A stretch of 64,000 nucleotides of DNA from Xylona heveae TC161 (Eukaryota; Ascomycota; Xylonomycetes; Xylonales; Xylonaceae), in assembly GCF_001619985.1 (NCBI RefSeq), contig NW_017264201.1:992001-1056000 (forward strand), in the 5' to 3' direction. The translations under genes and the position numbers were made by a program. The notes under the pieces were generated by a model, which made no database searches, was not told where the DNA came from, and worked only from the letters and a program-made list of their open reading frames with translations. Positions 1-11,071 of the stretch are shown here, one piece after another (the stretch's first letter is position 1; every line of letters starts with the position of its first letter).

Positions 1-957
1 AAGGGCACACAAAAGAGGCTAAATTCCGTTTAGCTTGTTACTGAGGGGAGAGAGGGAGAGAGCAAGATCGAGGAGAAAGACCAAACCAGGGTAGGAGAGT
101 AAGCTATCGGACTAACTGCTACGGCTGCCGAAAGTTTGGGTGGGAAAGGAAAAGGATTGGGAAAAGGGCGTAGGCAAGTGGGTGGAGTAGAGTGGGTTTC
201 GTCGCGCGTGCTTCGGGGGATTGTGCGTGTGTACGGAGTATGTGTGGGCACGAATGAACCAACGGCAGAAAGTCATACAGGTCAGTCATAGCCGAAACTG
301 ATGAGAAGCCAGACAAATAAGTTACTTATTGTCCGCCTGTTCTGTCCTGGTGGGCGCCAACTGGTGTGGGGAAGTGGAGAAACTACAATTTTTTGTCGAG
401 GGCGAACGGGCGAAGGGCTCATCACGGACGTAATGATTGACAGGGGGCCGAGTTGTGATTGCAGGTACAGTACAGTTATGTTACTCTTCCGAGTTTAGTT
501 GAAATTAGTTATTCCTTGTCCCCTCTGCTAAACTGGACATGTCGCCGAGCAACTGTCATTCCCTTGCTGCATTGCAGTTAAAGATACCCGGTCAATCAAT
601 AATTCCCAGTTAATCCCTACAAAGTACGTCTCGGTGTACTCTACCACTGCTTTCCTCCTCATTGTAGTCGAATCTTGTCAGTTTGAACAGGCAGACGAAA
701 GCTCTTTAACAGATAAACTCACACTATCTACCCCATTTCCCACTCAACTTCCAGGTACAAATAATATTCATCGAACTTATCGGAGTTAAAATCACGACAG
801 TCACTACGAACGCCGTACAGCGTTAGCGGCCCGGACTTGGCTATCTCCGATCGGATTACGACAGGCCGGCTAAGCTCCGATTCTCTTCACCTCAATTGGC
901 CAGGGTTTGGTCATAGGATCTACTGTGGAAATGACAGACATCGACGAGGACGAGGAC

Positions 958-1002
<45 letters not shown>

Positions 1003-1925
1003 GGGAGCGTGACTGACTTTTCAGTTCCACTGCAACCGACTGGCCAGCTACCAACTATACAGATCCCGCGACATCCGGTACATTGCTAACGTGGCAATGA
1101 CGACGATGTCGATGCTTTTTCATGACAGGTCTCTCTACAGGCGCAACTTTAATTGTGTTTTTGCTTTTGAGAATATCATTAGCACTCGTGGTTATTTTTT
1201 TACATGCCTTGTCGGCACTTCTTCCGAATGACACAATAATCTCCTGACAGTTTACTTTATTTTTCTCTTTTCTCATCTGTCACCGTACAGCTTACTATCC
1301 AGGCGTAAAGCCCACTTGTGACTGCGATTGCAAAACAGAAACAAAATGATTCGACACATTCCATGTCATTCCCTTCTTCCTCTGCCAACTCGCCGTCGGC
1401 GACTCGGCAACCCCAGGGCTTTTCTGGGACTTTGCTGATGAGTAAAGTAGTGCCAAAGTATTTTTTCGCCCGTCAAACTCGACCAGACTACCGCGCCGGT
1501 ACCGGCAGCTAGGCAACTTACTCTTACGCGAAGTTTGATTCGTTGAACTCCAGCTCCGATTCTCTGCCACAATATACATGGAACATGCCGCAAGAATTAT
1601 GCACATCTATGCACAATATCTTATGCACCAAATTATGCATTGATGGGGAAGACCCAAACTGACCAGTACCAATACTAACCGTAAAGGGCAAGTTTCCGCT
1701 CTCACCCCATATTCCTGGGGTTATTCGGGCAGGTGGAGTTGTTATGTGGGTTGTTAGTCGTTGTACGTAGTTGAGGTGCTATTGTAGCTCCGCATTGCTT
1801 CTGACATTCAGCCCAATCTATTCCTCGTCGTTCCAATCTACTACATACTTCTTTCTTATCCAACTCAAATCCTAGCCTCTAGCCATCATTACTACCAATT
1901 GTCTCTCCCTAGTCTACCGTGCAGC
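1..1925. other. Intergenic, no supported gene
   Basis: No reading frame here resembles a known protein or carries convincing splice sites. It holds a TACGGAGTA motif at 232-240, a GAT microsatellite near 958-1000, and a small cluster of TATGCAC/T words at about 1598-1640. The part nearest 1926 is probably the promoter and leader of the NDUFA2 gene. Confidence 0.6.
958..1000. repeat. GAT trinucleotide microsatellite
   Basis: About 14 uninterrupted GAT units. On the plus strand they give an Asp run inside a 60-codon frame that has no other sign of being a gene. Confidence 0.9.
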
Positions 1926-2546
1926 ATGTCCGGGAAATACGTATTTGTCAAAGGCCTCAAAGAGCTGCGGTTCCACTTTTGCCAGACCTCTGAGCACAGT
2001 GCTAACACGCGGTATGTCCTTTACATCCCAGCATTCTTTCCATTGTATCCTTCTTTTCGCGGATGCTATTATTTACGAGGTCCCTCTTCTTGGCAATCCA
2101 CCACATCCTAAGCAAGACTTGATACGATCCATAAAAGCTAACATACATGTACGATAGGGCATTCCTCCTCCGCGCGTATCCCACAATGAAGCATCACAAT
2201 CCCCATACGCCAATCATGTTGCGCGAGGCGCTTGGTGTAGAGCCCAGAGTGTTTGCACGATACGGTGCGTTGTGCATTTCAATATCTACCTTTTTCTCCG
2301 TCATACCTACCTACCTAGGACATTGATCCTTATCATGTCAAGCACAGCAACCGCAAATGAGCCAAAAAGACTCAGCGCAGAAGTTAAAGCAATGGCGAGA
2401 ATAAGTCAAGTCAGACGATGCTAACATATTGGCGTACAGAATTCGGCAAAGAAAAGAAAGAAGCACTGATAGGACTCACGGACAAGGAAATTGAAGAAAA
2501 AGTCAAAGGACTCGTCAAGACCGAGCTGCCGCCACTAACATCATGA
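1926..2546 (+). CDS. NADH:ubiquinone oxidoreductase subunit NDUFA2/B8
   Basis: Three exons, 1926-2011, 2158-2264 and 2440-2546, join in phase into a 99-residue protein, the normal size for this accessory subunit of mitochondrial complex I. It starts MSGKYVFVKGLKELRFHFCQ and continues through a segment with Tyr-Pro-Thr and LREALGVEPRVFARYEFGKE, which is the thioredoxin-like L51/S25/CI-B8 domain. The first two introns begin GTATGT and GTGCGT and end in AG. The two Cys of the vertebrate protein are not both obvious; one Cys is seen at residue 19. The role (structural subunit on the matrix arm) is from family knowledge. It is convergent with the dioxygenase gene on the other strand. Confidence 0.9.
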
Positions 2547-2920
2547 GAAAGTCAATCATGCATATCGGAGTATTTTCCACACTTCTCCTGTCAATTGACG
2601 ACGACGCGTCATGAGGTTTTTTTGTGCGACTGGCATGACTCGGATCGAATCGTCTGGCTAGGCATTCGCGTCTGGTTTAGCATTCTACGTTTCCTTTTTT
2701 ATGTGCATGATTGGGTTCCTGTGATGAACGAGACATTTTCATTTTAACATTTCTCATTATTCTGAAGATTCTACTAGACTTAGCGACAGCAATATATCAT
2801 GCATCTGCAGAAATTTAAACTTCAAACGGGAGATTAGAAACTTTGAGGCTATCCTCATTATACTAACTTTACTAATAATCTGATGCATTTCCGCTCAGAC
2901 AAGCTGATATCTAGCTTTCT
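2547..2920. other. Convergent 3' intergenic
   Basis: A 374-bp AT-rich gap between two convergent genes. It presumably carries both 3' UTRs. I see no gene or strong structure. Confidence 0.6.
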
Positions 2921-4496
2921 CTACGCTACCTCTCCAAACTTATACATGCCCCAGCTCATACTTCCCTCCGTCAGGGTCCAGACTCGCTTTCCTTGATCAT
3001 GTCCTGCAGCGCCAGCACCGACGTAGAGGGGCAGTAAATGGTCAAAAGTCGGATGCGCCTGTCGAGCATCCGTCCTGCGAAGCAATCGTTTCATACGGTC
3101 TTCGCGTGCAGTCACCATTTCGTCCGTCATCATCTCCGTACTTCCTTCCGTGACTTCTTGCCCACTCGCATGTTTCAACGACTTCTCGCTGGCTTTTCGT
3201 CCTTCGACAGCCTCGCGAACCGCCTCATCGAAACTAGACGTATACGGCAGCGGCGTGGGATCGCCCCATGTAAGTCTCAGATCACGCAGATTATGCACCG
3301 CCATGCCTGAAACAATAACCACAACGCCCTCTTCACGGAGCGCCGAGACCGCACGCCCCAACGCGACATGGCTGGCCGGATCTTCCGAGCCGAACAGCGA
3401 GACTTGCACAATGGGGACATTCAGCGGGTTCTTTTGCGGATTGAATGCTATACCGTTGAGATGATTAGCATATTAGCCATTGCGTATGATCCAGTGTTCA
3501 ACGAAGGTGGAGTCCAAGAGTAATCGAGAATTGTGCCAAAACTACTCAGATTCATCCGGAGTCAACTGGGGACATACCACATTTGAAACTCGCCCAGACG
3601 CCATGATCTAACCCTCTGGTTACGCCTCGGGCTCTGATCCCGGCGTCGCGAAGACGATTCAAGATGTTTTCTGCGAGCGATTTGCTGCCGACGTTGGGAA
3701 ACTTTTCGTCGTAATAATGTGCAGGGAAGCCGTAGAAACTGTGACACATCAGTCAGTATAGTAGAGATACAGTGTCGTTATTGTACAGAAAATAAAGAGA
3801 AGAGAAAAATATCTGGGTGGATATGTAGATAATAGATGTATCATGCAGTCAAGCGTAATGACAACAAAGGCATATAGACATACTCATAAATCAAATCAGT
3901 CATCTCAGCGGTATTAACAAGGACCGTGTCCGGCTCGCCTTGCCAATGCGCAGAAAAGACGACGACGGCTTTTGGTTGCACTTTGGAAGTAATCTCCTTG
4001 CCAATCTCGCCCAGCTTGCCATAGGCGGGATGGTCTGTCTGGTATATGACGTTGGGCTGTCGTATATTTCTGCAAGTTAGCTAACTTATCCGGCGAAGCA
4101 TCTTGCAAAATACCAAGGTGGACTTCAATGCGAGAAAGCACGTGGACGACCAATATGGACGACATGCGCAAAGACGAAACAGAATCGACTCACCCCGCCA
4201 TGACTCAGAAAATATACCGGCGTTCTCGTCCCTCCCATATCTGATCCGTTCAACGTGATCCTCGAATTCCTTGCGATAGCCTCTCCCGTCACAACACGAC
4301 TGGATAGACTGCTCAATGCACCACTTCGCCCAACGCGTTCTGCTACACCACCGAGGACTCTCCCCAGCTGACTCTGCACCTTTGCAGAAGAGACCGATAT
4401 GTTCAATGCTCGAGCAGCGAGCCACGACAAAACCGCAACAGCAACAGCGAGAACCGATATAATCGTCAACTGCGCCCCAAACGTCCTGACGCGCAT
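2921..4496 (-). CDS. LigB/DODA-type extradiol dioxygenase with N-terminal membrane anchor
   Basis: Four exons on the minus strand (4496-4194, 4056-3884, 3738-3578, 3447-2921) give 387 residues. After a hydrophobic stretch at about residues 11-30 the protein has the class III extradiol dioxygenase core: SHGG followed by Pro, a conserved FSAHW, DLIYDFYGFPAHYY, LDHGVWASFK, and HPTFDHLLPLYVGAGAAG near the C-terminus. The His residues in these motifs are the usual Zn/Fe ligands and acid-base residues of 4,5-DOPA dioxygenase-like enzymes, so the active site looks complete. The substrate cannot be told from sequence; aromatic ring-diol cleavage is the family reaction. The start is the first ATG of the frame; an upstream in-frame TTG was not used. 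The extra N-terminal helix suggests membrane attachment or secretion, which is inference. Confidence 0.85.
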
Positions 4497-4751
4497 CAAC
4501 GATACCGTAGATGATACACGACCGCTGAATAAGGCAATCAGAGCAATGTAACGTTGCAGTAAACAAAAAAGGGTAGCTTTAGTAGCGGCTGGACAAAGAG
4601 AAAAATTGTATGAAATATAAAAAATATCAGGCGCACAACGCGGTACGTGACTAGTATATGCCAGAAAGTCAAACCATATGACCCACCGCGAAGGACAGCA
4701 AACGCAGGTGATATATCCAGTTTACACTGGAATCGACAATTAAAGAACAGC

Positions 4752-4786
4752 TCGTGAGTCGTGAGTCGTGAGTCGTGAGTCGTGAT
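4752..4786. repeat. 7-bp tandem repeat, unit GTCGTGA
   Basis: Five near-perfect head-to-tail copies read directly from the sequence. No coding or regulatory role is evident. Confidence 0.85.
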
Positions 4787-5198
4787 GATTTTATATCCAA
4801 CGCATAAGCACAATCATATATTTGCCAGGACGACCGACGACCGACTGCCCCTCGTAAAAAATGTTATTTAAGAAAGAAAATCTAAAGCGCTAATACTATA
4901 ATAAGCATGACAAAACTCCGGCCTCCGGCAGAAGGATGTTCTGGGTGTCCTCTTACTCCGTACGATGCTCATCTAAACTCACGTAAACAGTTGTGTTTTC
5001 GTCCCCGAGATCTATCCCCGAAATCTATCCCCGAAATCTAAGCGGAAGACAGGACACAGGACACAGGACACAGGACACAGTACCGGTCAGGACGGGTCTC
5101 AGCTGACAAAGCGCTTATTGCTTATTAGGGGGAATGAAAAAAAAGAGCGGCTCCAAATGCTTAGCAAACGCTTAGCAAGGCTTTCGTAAGAAGAAACC

Positions 5199-5228
5199 NN
5201 NNNNNNNNNNNNNNNNNNNNNNNNNNNN
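5199..5228. other. Assembly gap (N run)
   Basis: Thirty undetermined bases. Its true length may differ from the number of Ns. Confidence 0.95.
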
Positions 5229-5887
5229 AAGAACGAAATTCGATGACATGATTTAGAGCGCTGGATTTGGGGATTTGCTTTGGAGGAAAGGGTCCGCTCG
5301 GAGGGCGGTGAGCGGTGGCAGATTACTTGAGCAGTTTGCCCCTTCCCCCCTCCCCCCTCCCCCCCCCATCTTGGCAACAGCGGAATTGCATCCGCGGTGT
5401 GGGGGAGTTGGATCCACGTACAGAGTACTGCCGCCTGACCATACAATGACGCTTTGACGGATATGAAATTCGGGAATTATTGATCATTGATTTTCAATTA
5501 GCGCTTGGAATGCATTCTTGGAGGGAACAAGTGGTGACAAGTGATGGAGGGTGCCAAAAAATCGGGGTTTGGCCAGGGAGCCTTCTGTCAGCATTGGATG
5601 AAGAAAGAGCGGAAGAGCCTTACATCGAGACATTCAATGTGATTAAGCACAAGATCAGTCAAACCGAGGCAATCATTTTCTTTTAATACAGGTACCAAAA
5701 GTCATAATGCATGAATTTTTGTAGGACTTGTACAATACACTGGTCAACGTGGTAGGTATAGAATATAGACACTGGAAAGAGATGGTATATCCTGCCCGTG
5801 TGAAGCAAAAAAAGAAAAAGAAAAAGATATAATACAGATTGTCCAGTGAACGGCGAGAAAAAATTATTTGACATTTAGTAACAAGGA

Positions 5888-7618
5888 TTAATACTTTTGA
5901 TCGGCTCGCCTTCGAACCTCCTCGTCTTCTCGAAGTCCGAGCTCTCTTAGCTCTCTCCGGGCTTTTCTGGCTTCTGCAAGAATGGCATTCACGTTCAGCT
6001 TTGGCAGCCTGCTCAAGAGGGCTCGAATTTCCGACAATTCTAGCTCCTCGAGCTCGTCCTTGCACGCTTTCAAGAGAGCAACACAGACATAAGTATGCCA
6101 GTCCGCCGGAGTGTATGCCTCGCCGGCCAGAGGCTTATTTTCGTCCTCTTGCCCAAGCGGGTTCGGTCGTGCAGGGGCTTCTTCCTCACCGTTCCCATCA
6201 GAAACATCAATAGAGGCGCGAGGCTCCGGTGGTGCGGGCGACGCTGGCGACGTAGTATTGCTGCTGCTTCTGCTTGCCTCTGAAGAGTACACTGAAGGGC
6301 GATACCCAAGATAAAAATCCCAGAGACGACCTTTTTGTTCGCCGGGCAGCTCTCGAGCGCACCACCACTTGATCCAGGAATGCACCCACTCTTCTGCAAA
6401 CCCGTTGACCTCCTCTTCATCAAAGTAAGCTGTCAGCTCGGGAAGCAAACGGCGGGATACAGCGAGAAAATGTGTGATGCGTCGTGTTAGGGCTCCCTCG
6501 CATTGGTGCTCCATGGAATCCTTGGATGCGCTGGAAGGCGGGTACCAGAGCATTATAGCCATAATTTGGTCAAAGGTTCGACATAAGAGCTCATGCTGCG
6601 TGTAGTGAGCATTGGGATCAAAGGAGGAGCAGCCAAGAGGAGCAAAGATCCAGTCGGCCAATGTGAAACAGACATGAATCATGCCCGGTGCGTAAGGCAA
6701 TTGATCGTTGCGCTCAAGGAATCCGATGACTGCAGCTTCAACAGCCGTGTCGAGCGCTAGCTGCTCAAGGGCATCCCTGTCGGGAGCAATAGCAGATGAA
6801 GAAGTTGCGCTAGTGGTTGTCAAAGGAGTGGTGGCACCAGCAGCAGGCGAAACTGAAAGCGATGACGAGGTGTTACGCGTGCTTAGGTTGGTTTTTCGGC
6901 GTTTATGGAAACGAGCAATTTCGCCCCGTATCCTCCGGATAGGCATGTCCTTGGCCGGTTCCATATGTTGCATACTGAGTACGGGGCCTCGAATGTGGGC
7001 CCCCGTAAGCCTAATAGGGTGCGTTTCAAGAAGTATTGGCCATGCTTGCCGCCGCAAGTCTCCAGGAATGCCATTCGAGCGAGCAATCTCAGCAATAGCA
7101 TCAGCTGCTACAGAATCCCCGCTGTTGTATGCACGGAATAACTCTTCAAGTCTCGCTCTTTGAAAGAGAACTGCTTCGGCATCGTGACTTTGACTTGAAC
7201 GGACAGAAGATGCACCATTGCGTATCTGTTTGCGATATCGCGGGACCACATCCTGTTGTAACCTCGCATTATCGTTTGCATTCAGATTTTCAGATGTCAG
7301 CTGAGAAAAGGCGGTCACAGGCTTAGAGACATCTTTATTGATCTCCTCGGGACTAGCCGTTCGAAAATCATCTTCATTCACGGCCGGCTCTGACGAAGGT
7401 GAAATTAAAGTCGGAGGGACGGATATTGAAGAGCCATGCTGTGTATGATAGTGTTTATGATGATGCCCACCCCCGCCATTCCCTGATGGTGATACCTCCT
7501 GATTCGCCAGCGTGCATCCTGGCGCTTGACAAGCCTTCGATTGATCTCCTCGAGGCAAATCGTTTGACGAGTTTGGAGAGCCTTGGCCGCCATTGGACAC
7601 GTCGGTACCTTGAGACAT
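5888..7618 (-). CDS. TBC (Rab-GAP) domain protein, Oca5-like
   Basis: A single-exon gene of 576 residues from ATG at 7618. The TBC domain runs from about residue 183 (IPGDLRRQAWPILL) to about 460, with the region ALTRRITHFLAVSRRLLPEL and EEWVHSWIKWWCARELPGE typical of the fungal Oca5 branch. The N-terminal 150 residues are low complexity and include a His-rich patch at about 50-62. Yeast Oca5 is a TBC protein linked to oxidant-induced cell-cycle arrest; the exact Rab target is unknown. The classical IxxDxxR arginine finger and YxQ glutamine finger are not obvious, so catalytic GAP activity is doubtful. The frame stays open for another 191 codons upstream to 8191, but that part reads like leader sequence; I chose the ATG just before the low-complexity region. 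Confidence 0.8.
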   Translation of the reverse strand: MSQGTDVSNGGQGSPNSSNDLPRGDQSKACQAPGCTLANQEVSPSGNGGGGHHHKHYHTQHGSSISVPPTLISPSSEPAVNEDDFRTASPEEINKDVSKPVTAFSQLTSENLNANDNARLQQDVVPRYRKQIRNGASSVRSSQSHDAEAVLFQRARLEELFRAYNSGDSVAADAIAEIARSNGIPGDLRRQAWPILLETHPIRLTGAHIRGPVLSMQHMEPAKDMPIRRIRGEIARFHKRRKTNLSTRNTSSSLSVSPAAGATTPLTTTSATSSSAIAPDRDALEQLALDTAVEAAVIGFLERNDQLPYAPGMIHVCFTLADWIFAPLGCSSFDPNAHYTQHELLCRTFDQIMAIMLWYPPSSASKDSMEHQCEGALTRRITHFLAVSRRLLPELTAYFDEEEVNGFAEEWVHSWIKWWCARELPGEQKGRLWDFYLGYRPSVYSSEASRSSSNTTSPASPAPPEPRASIDVSDGNGEEEAPARPNPLGQEDENKPLAGEAYTPADWHTYVCVALLKACKDELEELELSEIRALLSRLPKLNVNAILAEARKARRELRELGLREDEEVRRRADQKY

Positions 7619-9066
7619 TATTATTTCCTCCGCGAAAGGCCCAACTCTCAATTGCTTCTGCCGGCTAATTGTTCCGTAAGAGAAATGAGCGTATCCAGAG
7701 GGGTCCTCGAAAAACCGATCAACAAGCCGCCGTGTAAACTTATTGCTTTCGAAGAGCTTATGACAAATGTGTCGGCATAAGCAGGTAGAATAGAATAGAA
7801 AGTTGAAAGAACGCGGCAGCCGATGGTCGTAAGAGATCTGGCGGCGACAGACTGGCGAAGACAAAAGATTCAGTCCAGAAAAGAAGCCGCACCAGGTGGC
7901 ATGCACTGGCGGAATATGAAGGAGAGGCGGAGAGAATAAGAAAAGAGCAAGGAAACGGACACGATCTCCCAGAGGAGATCTAGAAACTAATTCATTTTGA
8001 CAAATGGGAATTCCGCGAGGGCTTGTGTAAATGTCCTCGTGAGACTCGGGGTAGAGTCCGTGATATTGAGTAGGCACAAATAAGAATGCGAAAGAATTGG
8101 CGCAAGGTAATGAGGCCTTCAGAAGAAGTTGGCCACAAAAATTGCTACAGATAACAATGCCTCTCTCGGATTGGTATCCTGCTCTCCACAAGGAAGAAGT
8201 CCAAAAAGGTGTCCTCGTGCCCTGAACGTTGTATTTCGCTGACGGCCGGCGCCGGAAAGAGTCAAACGTGGGTTTCGCTACTCAGGTCTGTGTCGCCAAA
8301 CGAATCGTGACCGCCCGAGACCCGTTGCGCCAAAGTGGTTCGACAGTCACAGTTCGATCGCCTCACTTAACCCGAAAAGAATACCCAGAGAGTTTCAGAC
8401 GGTTGAGTTAATAGTTGATGAATGCAACAATATAATATCTGATATTGTCTACTGCTAGGGGGAAAAAAGGGCTCAGTCTCTTGGCGGCGATGCTGCGGAC
8501 TGATGCACATCAATGTTACTCTATCCCAAAGGCAGCGCCGAGATTGATTTTGGGTAGTGTTTTTGACCTTTGCCAGTGCCGCCGAAGCCTAGACTGACAC
8601 CTTATTCATGGACATGATCTCCAAAGATATATCCACAATCAAATCACCTTTTACGGACATTTATGAGGAAGGCTTAGAGAACCCGATTTCAAGCACGTGA
8701 GCTTCTTGAGCCCAGACCTTCCCCGTCAAAATTCACATAATCCCCATGAAAGGTAAAGCAAAGTAAAAGGAGAATGCCATGATATCACTGTTTGGAGGGG
8801 TCGTGGTCTAGATTTCACCAGTGCATCCATTGTGCGCTAGGAGAGCTCCAGGCCGTAGCATATAAGCTACTGGGGCCATCAAATTCTCATCATCGCCTGT
8901 CAGGGTTCATTGATTTGGTAGCAGAAGAGAAACAGTAGATTATTGTGAAATCGCTATCTGCTATCCTTGCCCAGCCCGGATGCAAAAGTACAGGTAAATT
9001 TTTTTGGAAAAGGGTGGCAGAGTATCGACAACATTAGACATTCATCAAGAAGTTACGAAAACAAGT
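7619..9066. other. Leader of the TBC gene and intergenic
   Basis: The first 570 bases are the probable long 5' leader of the minus-strand TBC gene, open in its frame. From about 8200 to 9066 I see no gene; the last part is the 3' flank of egd1. Confidence 0.5.
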
Positions 9067-10014
9067 TTACTCGACCTTGCTCTCGAAGTTCTCGCCGGCA
9101 ACAAGGTCGGGGATGTCATCGTCGTCGTCGGCCTCCTTCTTATCGCCCTCCTCGCCTTCCTTCTTCTGCAGAGACTGGTAGCTCTCGGCGAGCTTGCGGA
9201 GAGAGGCAAGGGAGTCGGGGCCGAGCTGGTTGAGGATACCGGGAACGAGCTCGGTGAGCTCCTTCTCCTCACCGTTGCCGTAGATGGCGAAGGTGTTGGC
9301 GGGGACGGAAGCGTGAACTGTAAAGGGAGACGGTCAGCCAATGTTGCAATTTCCCGACAATCTATGCTCCGCATCCAGACGCCGTCATATCCTCCTCCTC
9401 AACTGTGCAAGGAAGCTTCCCCTCATTTGAAAGAGAAAGCTGCCCTCCTTTCCACAATAACACCGTCCAATTGACCTTTCATCTAGAAGTGGATATGCGG
9501 GGTAGACGTACCCTTGGGGGCGGCGAAGTGGATGACGTTTCCATCCTCCTTGAACATGTTGACCTCCTCAATGGCCTGGATGGGCTGAACGTTGAGCTTC
9601 TTGAGCGAAGCTTGGAGCTTCTTGTCGTCGGTGCCAGAGTTCTTGTGGACCTTCTTTATCTTTCTTCTCGGGGTACCCTTGCCGCTATAGGATGACTAAT
9701 TGTCAGCATTCTGATCGTACGTGATGTGTATTCTTGTCGGCAAAGTTGAGTTGTTTATTCCAGTGACGGAGACAGCAGGTGATATGAAGTGAATAGAAGG
9801 TGTTTCAAAAAGGAGGAAGCGTACCCTACAGGGCAGAAGTTCAAAAGTTAGCTTCATCTTCTTCATCTAGATCCGACCTCTCCCCCAATGTTTGGCCCAG
9901 CCAAAAGTCTCCTCCAGCTGTCCTGCTCTGGCCCAGCCTTCAAATCCACTCAAATTGGCGTCACTCACCGATTCGCACCGACTGCTGCATTCTAGCAAGC
10001 TTTGCGTGATCCAT
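9067..10014 (-). CDS. egd1: Nascent polypeptide-associated complex subunit beta
   Basis: The model has four exons: 10014-9969, a single base at 9825, 9684-9512 and 9317-9067, giving 156 residues. It reads [15 protein letters not shown], then [20 protein letters not shown], the NAC domain with [20 protein letters not shown] and [20 protein letters not shown], and an acidic tail. It binds ribosomes with NAC alpha and shields nascent chains in the cytosol. Exon 1 ends ATC-G before GTGAGT, while the next long exon starts C-GGC-AAG, so one base is missing from the universally conserved RIGGKGT. A TGTAG-G-GTACGC site with a GCTAAC branch site 24 bases before it supplies exactly that G. The alternative donor GTGACG at 9964 would give RIGDGKGT, adding a residue. 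Conserved domain identity is certain; the one-base exon is a strong inference. Confidence 0.88.
9825..9825 (-). other. Predicted one-nucleotide exon of egd1
   Basis: On the minus strand the sequence is TGTAG, then G, then GTACGC. It is preceded by a perfect branch site (GCTAAC) and followed by a 140-base intron with its own branch site (GCTGAC) and TATAG acceptor. The single G restores the reading frame and the conserved Gly-Gly pair. Confidence 0.7.
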
Positions 10015-11071
10015 GATTGCTGTTGGCCGACGAAGGACAGGCCGATTTCTTTTTCGAACAGAGGTCTATAGATGCGCAGTTCGGCAAACCAATTGTCAGC
10101 CCCACCTCCACAAAGAGATTCCAGCAACAAAAAAATTTCGAGTAATCTGACCGAGCGAACGGAATCGACAGAGGACGAAACTGACGGCGATGAGTCGGGG
10201 AAAAGCGTACCTGTTGCGATGAAGGGTCAAAGGGGTGTGACGGATCTCGAATAGACTCTCTGACCGGCGTTGTCGTGCCCGAGTTTCTCCAGAGCCTCAA
10301 AGTTCGGTTGTGCCCTCGCAAGCGAGGTGCTTGGTGGGCGTTGTGGGCTGGCGCCGATACACCTAGGGCAGTCACGCATTTCTCATCTTCATGCAGCTTT
10401 TACAATTTACCAGTGCCTACTACGCTCTACAGAATTATAATCATATCAATTGGTGTCACTCAATTACTTATACTGATATTCGTGGAATCAGTTGATCACT
10501 GAACCATCCGGCAGTAGTTGTGCGTGCTTTGGATTAGAAAATGGAACAAAAATCTCTCCGCCAGCCCGGCGCCACTGTTCCCGATTAGTAGCAGCCCCCG
10601 GTATTTTCCAGCACGCACTACGGCCGAGGCAAGAGACCAACATTTGCATAATCATGGCCTTTCGCCTACCGGAGTCCCTTTGGATCTTCCCTTTCGTTTC
10701 CAGGCGGGATGGGGAAATGTTGATTCCGCTCCGCTGCTCTCTACGGCCGAGACGAGACGAGCCAGACCCACTAAGCCCGGTCGGCTCAAGGTGGTGATTT
10801 CATCCAAACACATGCCAAACCAGGGTCCTTTTTACATGCAGCTTATACAAAAGAATTTGAAATCGAGAGGCAACGTCTATATAAGAAGAGCAGCCTGACC
10901 CTGTGAGCTTGCTCTGTATTTCGGATCATATCACAACTCCAGCGTCTACTCCAATTGACCCGCTCAAAGCTTCTCATCATTTCTGTTGAGCGCAACAAAT
11001 CCTCACCACACTGTTTACTATATACTCTTACCATATCAACATAATTATTTCACTGGATATCCAACTCCAAG
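10015..11071. other. Divergent promoter region between egd1 and the SDR gene
   Basis: About 1 kb with no supported gene. It should hold the promoters of egd1 (leftward) and the short-chain dehydrogenase (rightward). No clear regulatory motif was identified. Confidence 0.55.

Larger units (their letters stand above)
4497..5887. other. Intergenic with short tandem repeats and assembly gap
   Basis: No supported gene. It contains a 7-bp tandem repeat (unit GTCGTGA, about five copies) at 4752-4786, tandem copies of CGAAATCTATCCC near 5010-5040, ACAGGAC repeats near 5047-5080, a TACTCCGTA at 4954-4962, the N run, and a C-rich tract near 5341-5368. Confidence 0.6.

Noticed and set aside
907-1089. 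60-codon frame with an Asp run
   Set aside because: It is the translation of a GAT microsatellite with no family resemblance or gene context.
9964-9964. Alternative egd1 donor GTGACG giving RIGDGKGT
   Set aside because: It keeps frame but inserts a residue into an invariant motif, uses a poor donor, and leaves a good acceptor with branch site unused.
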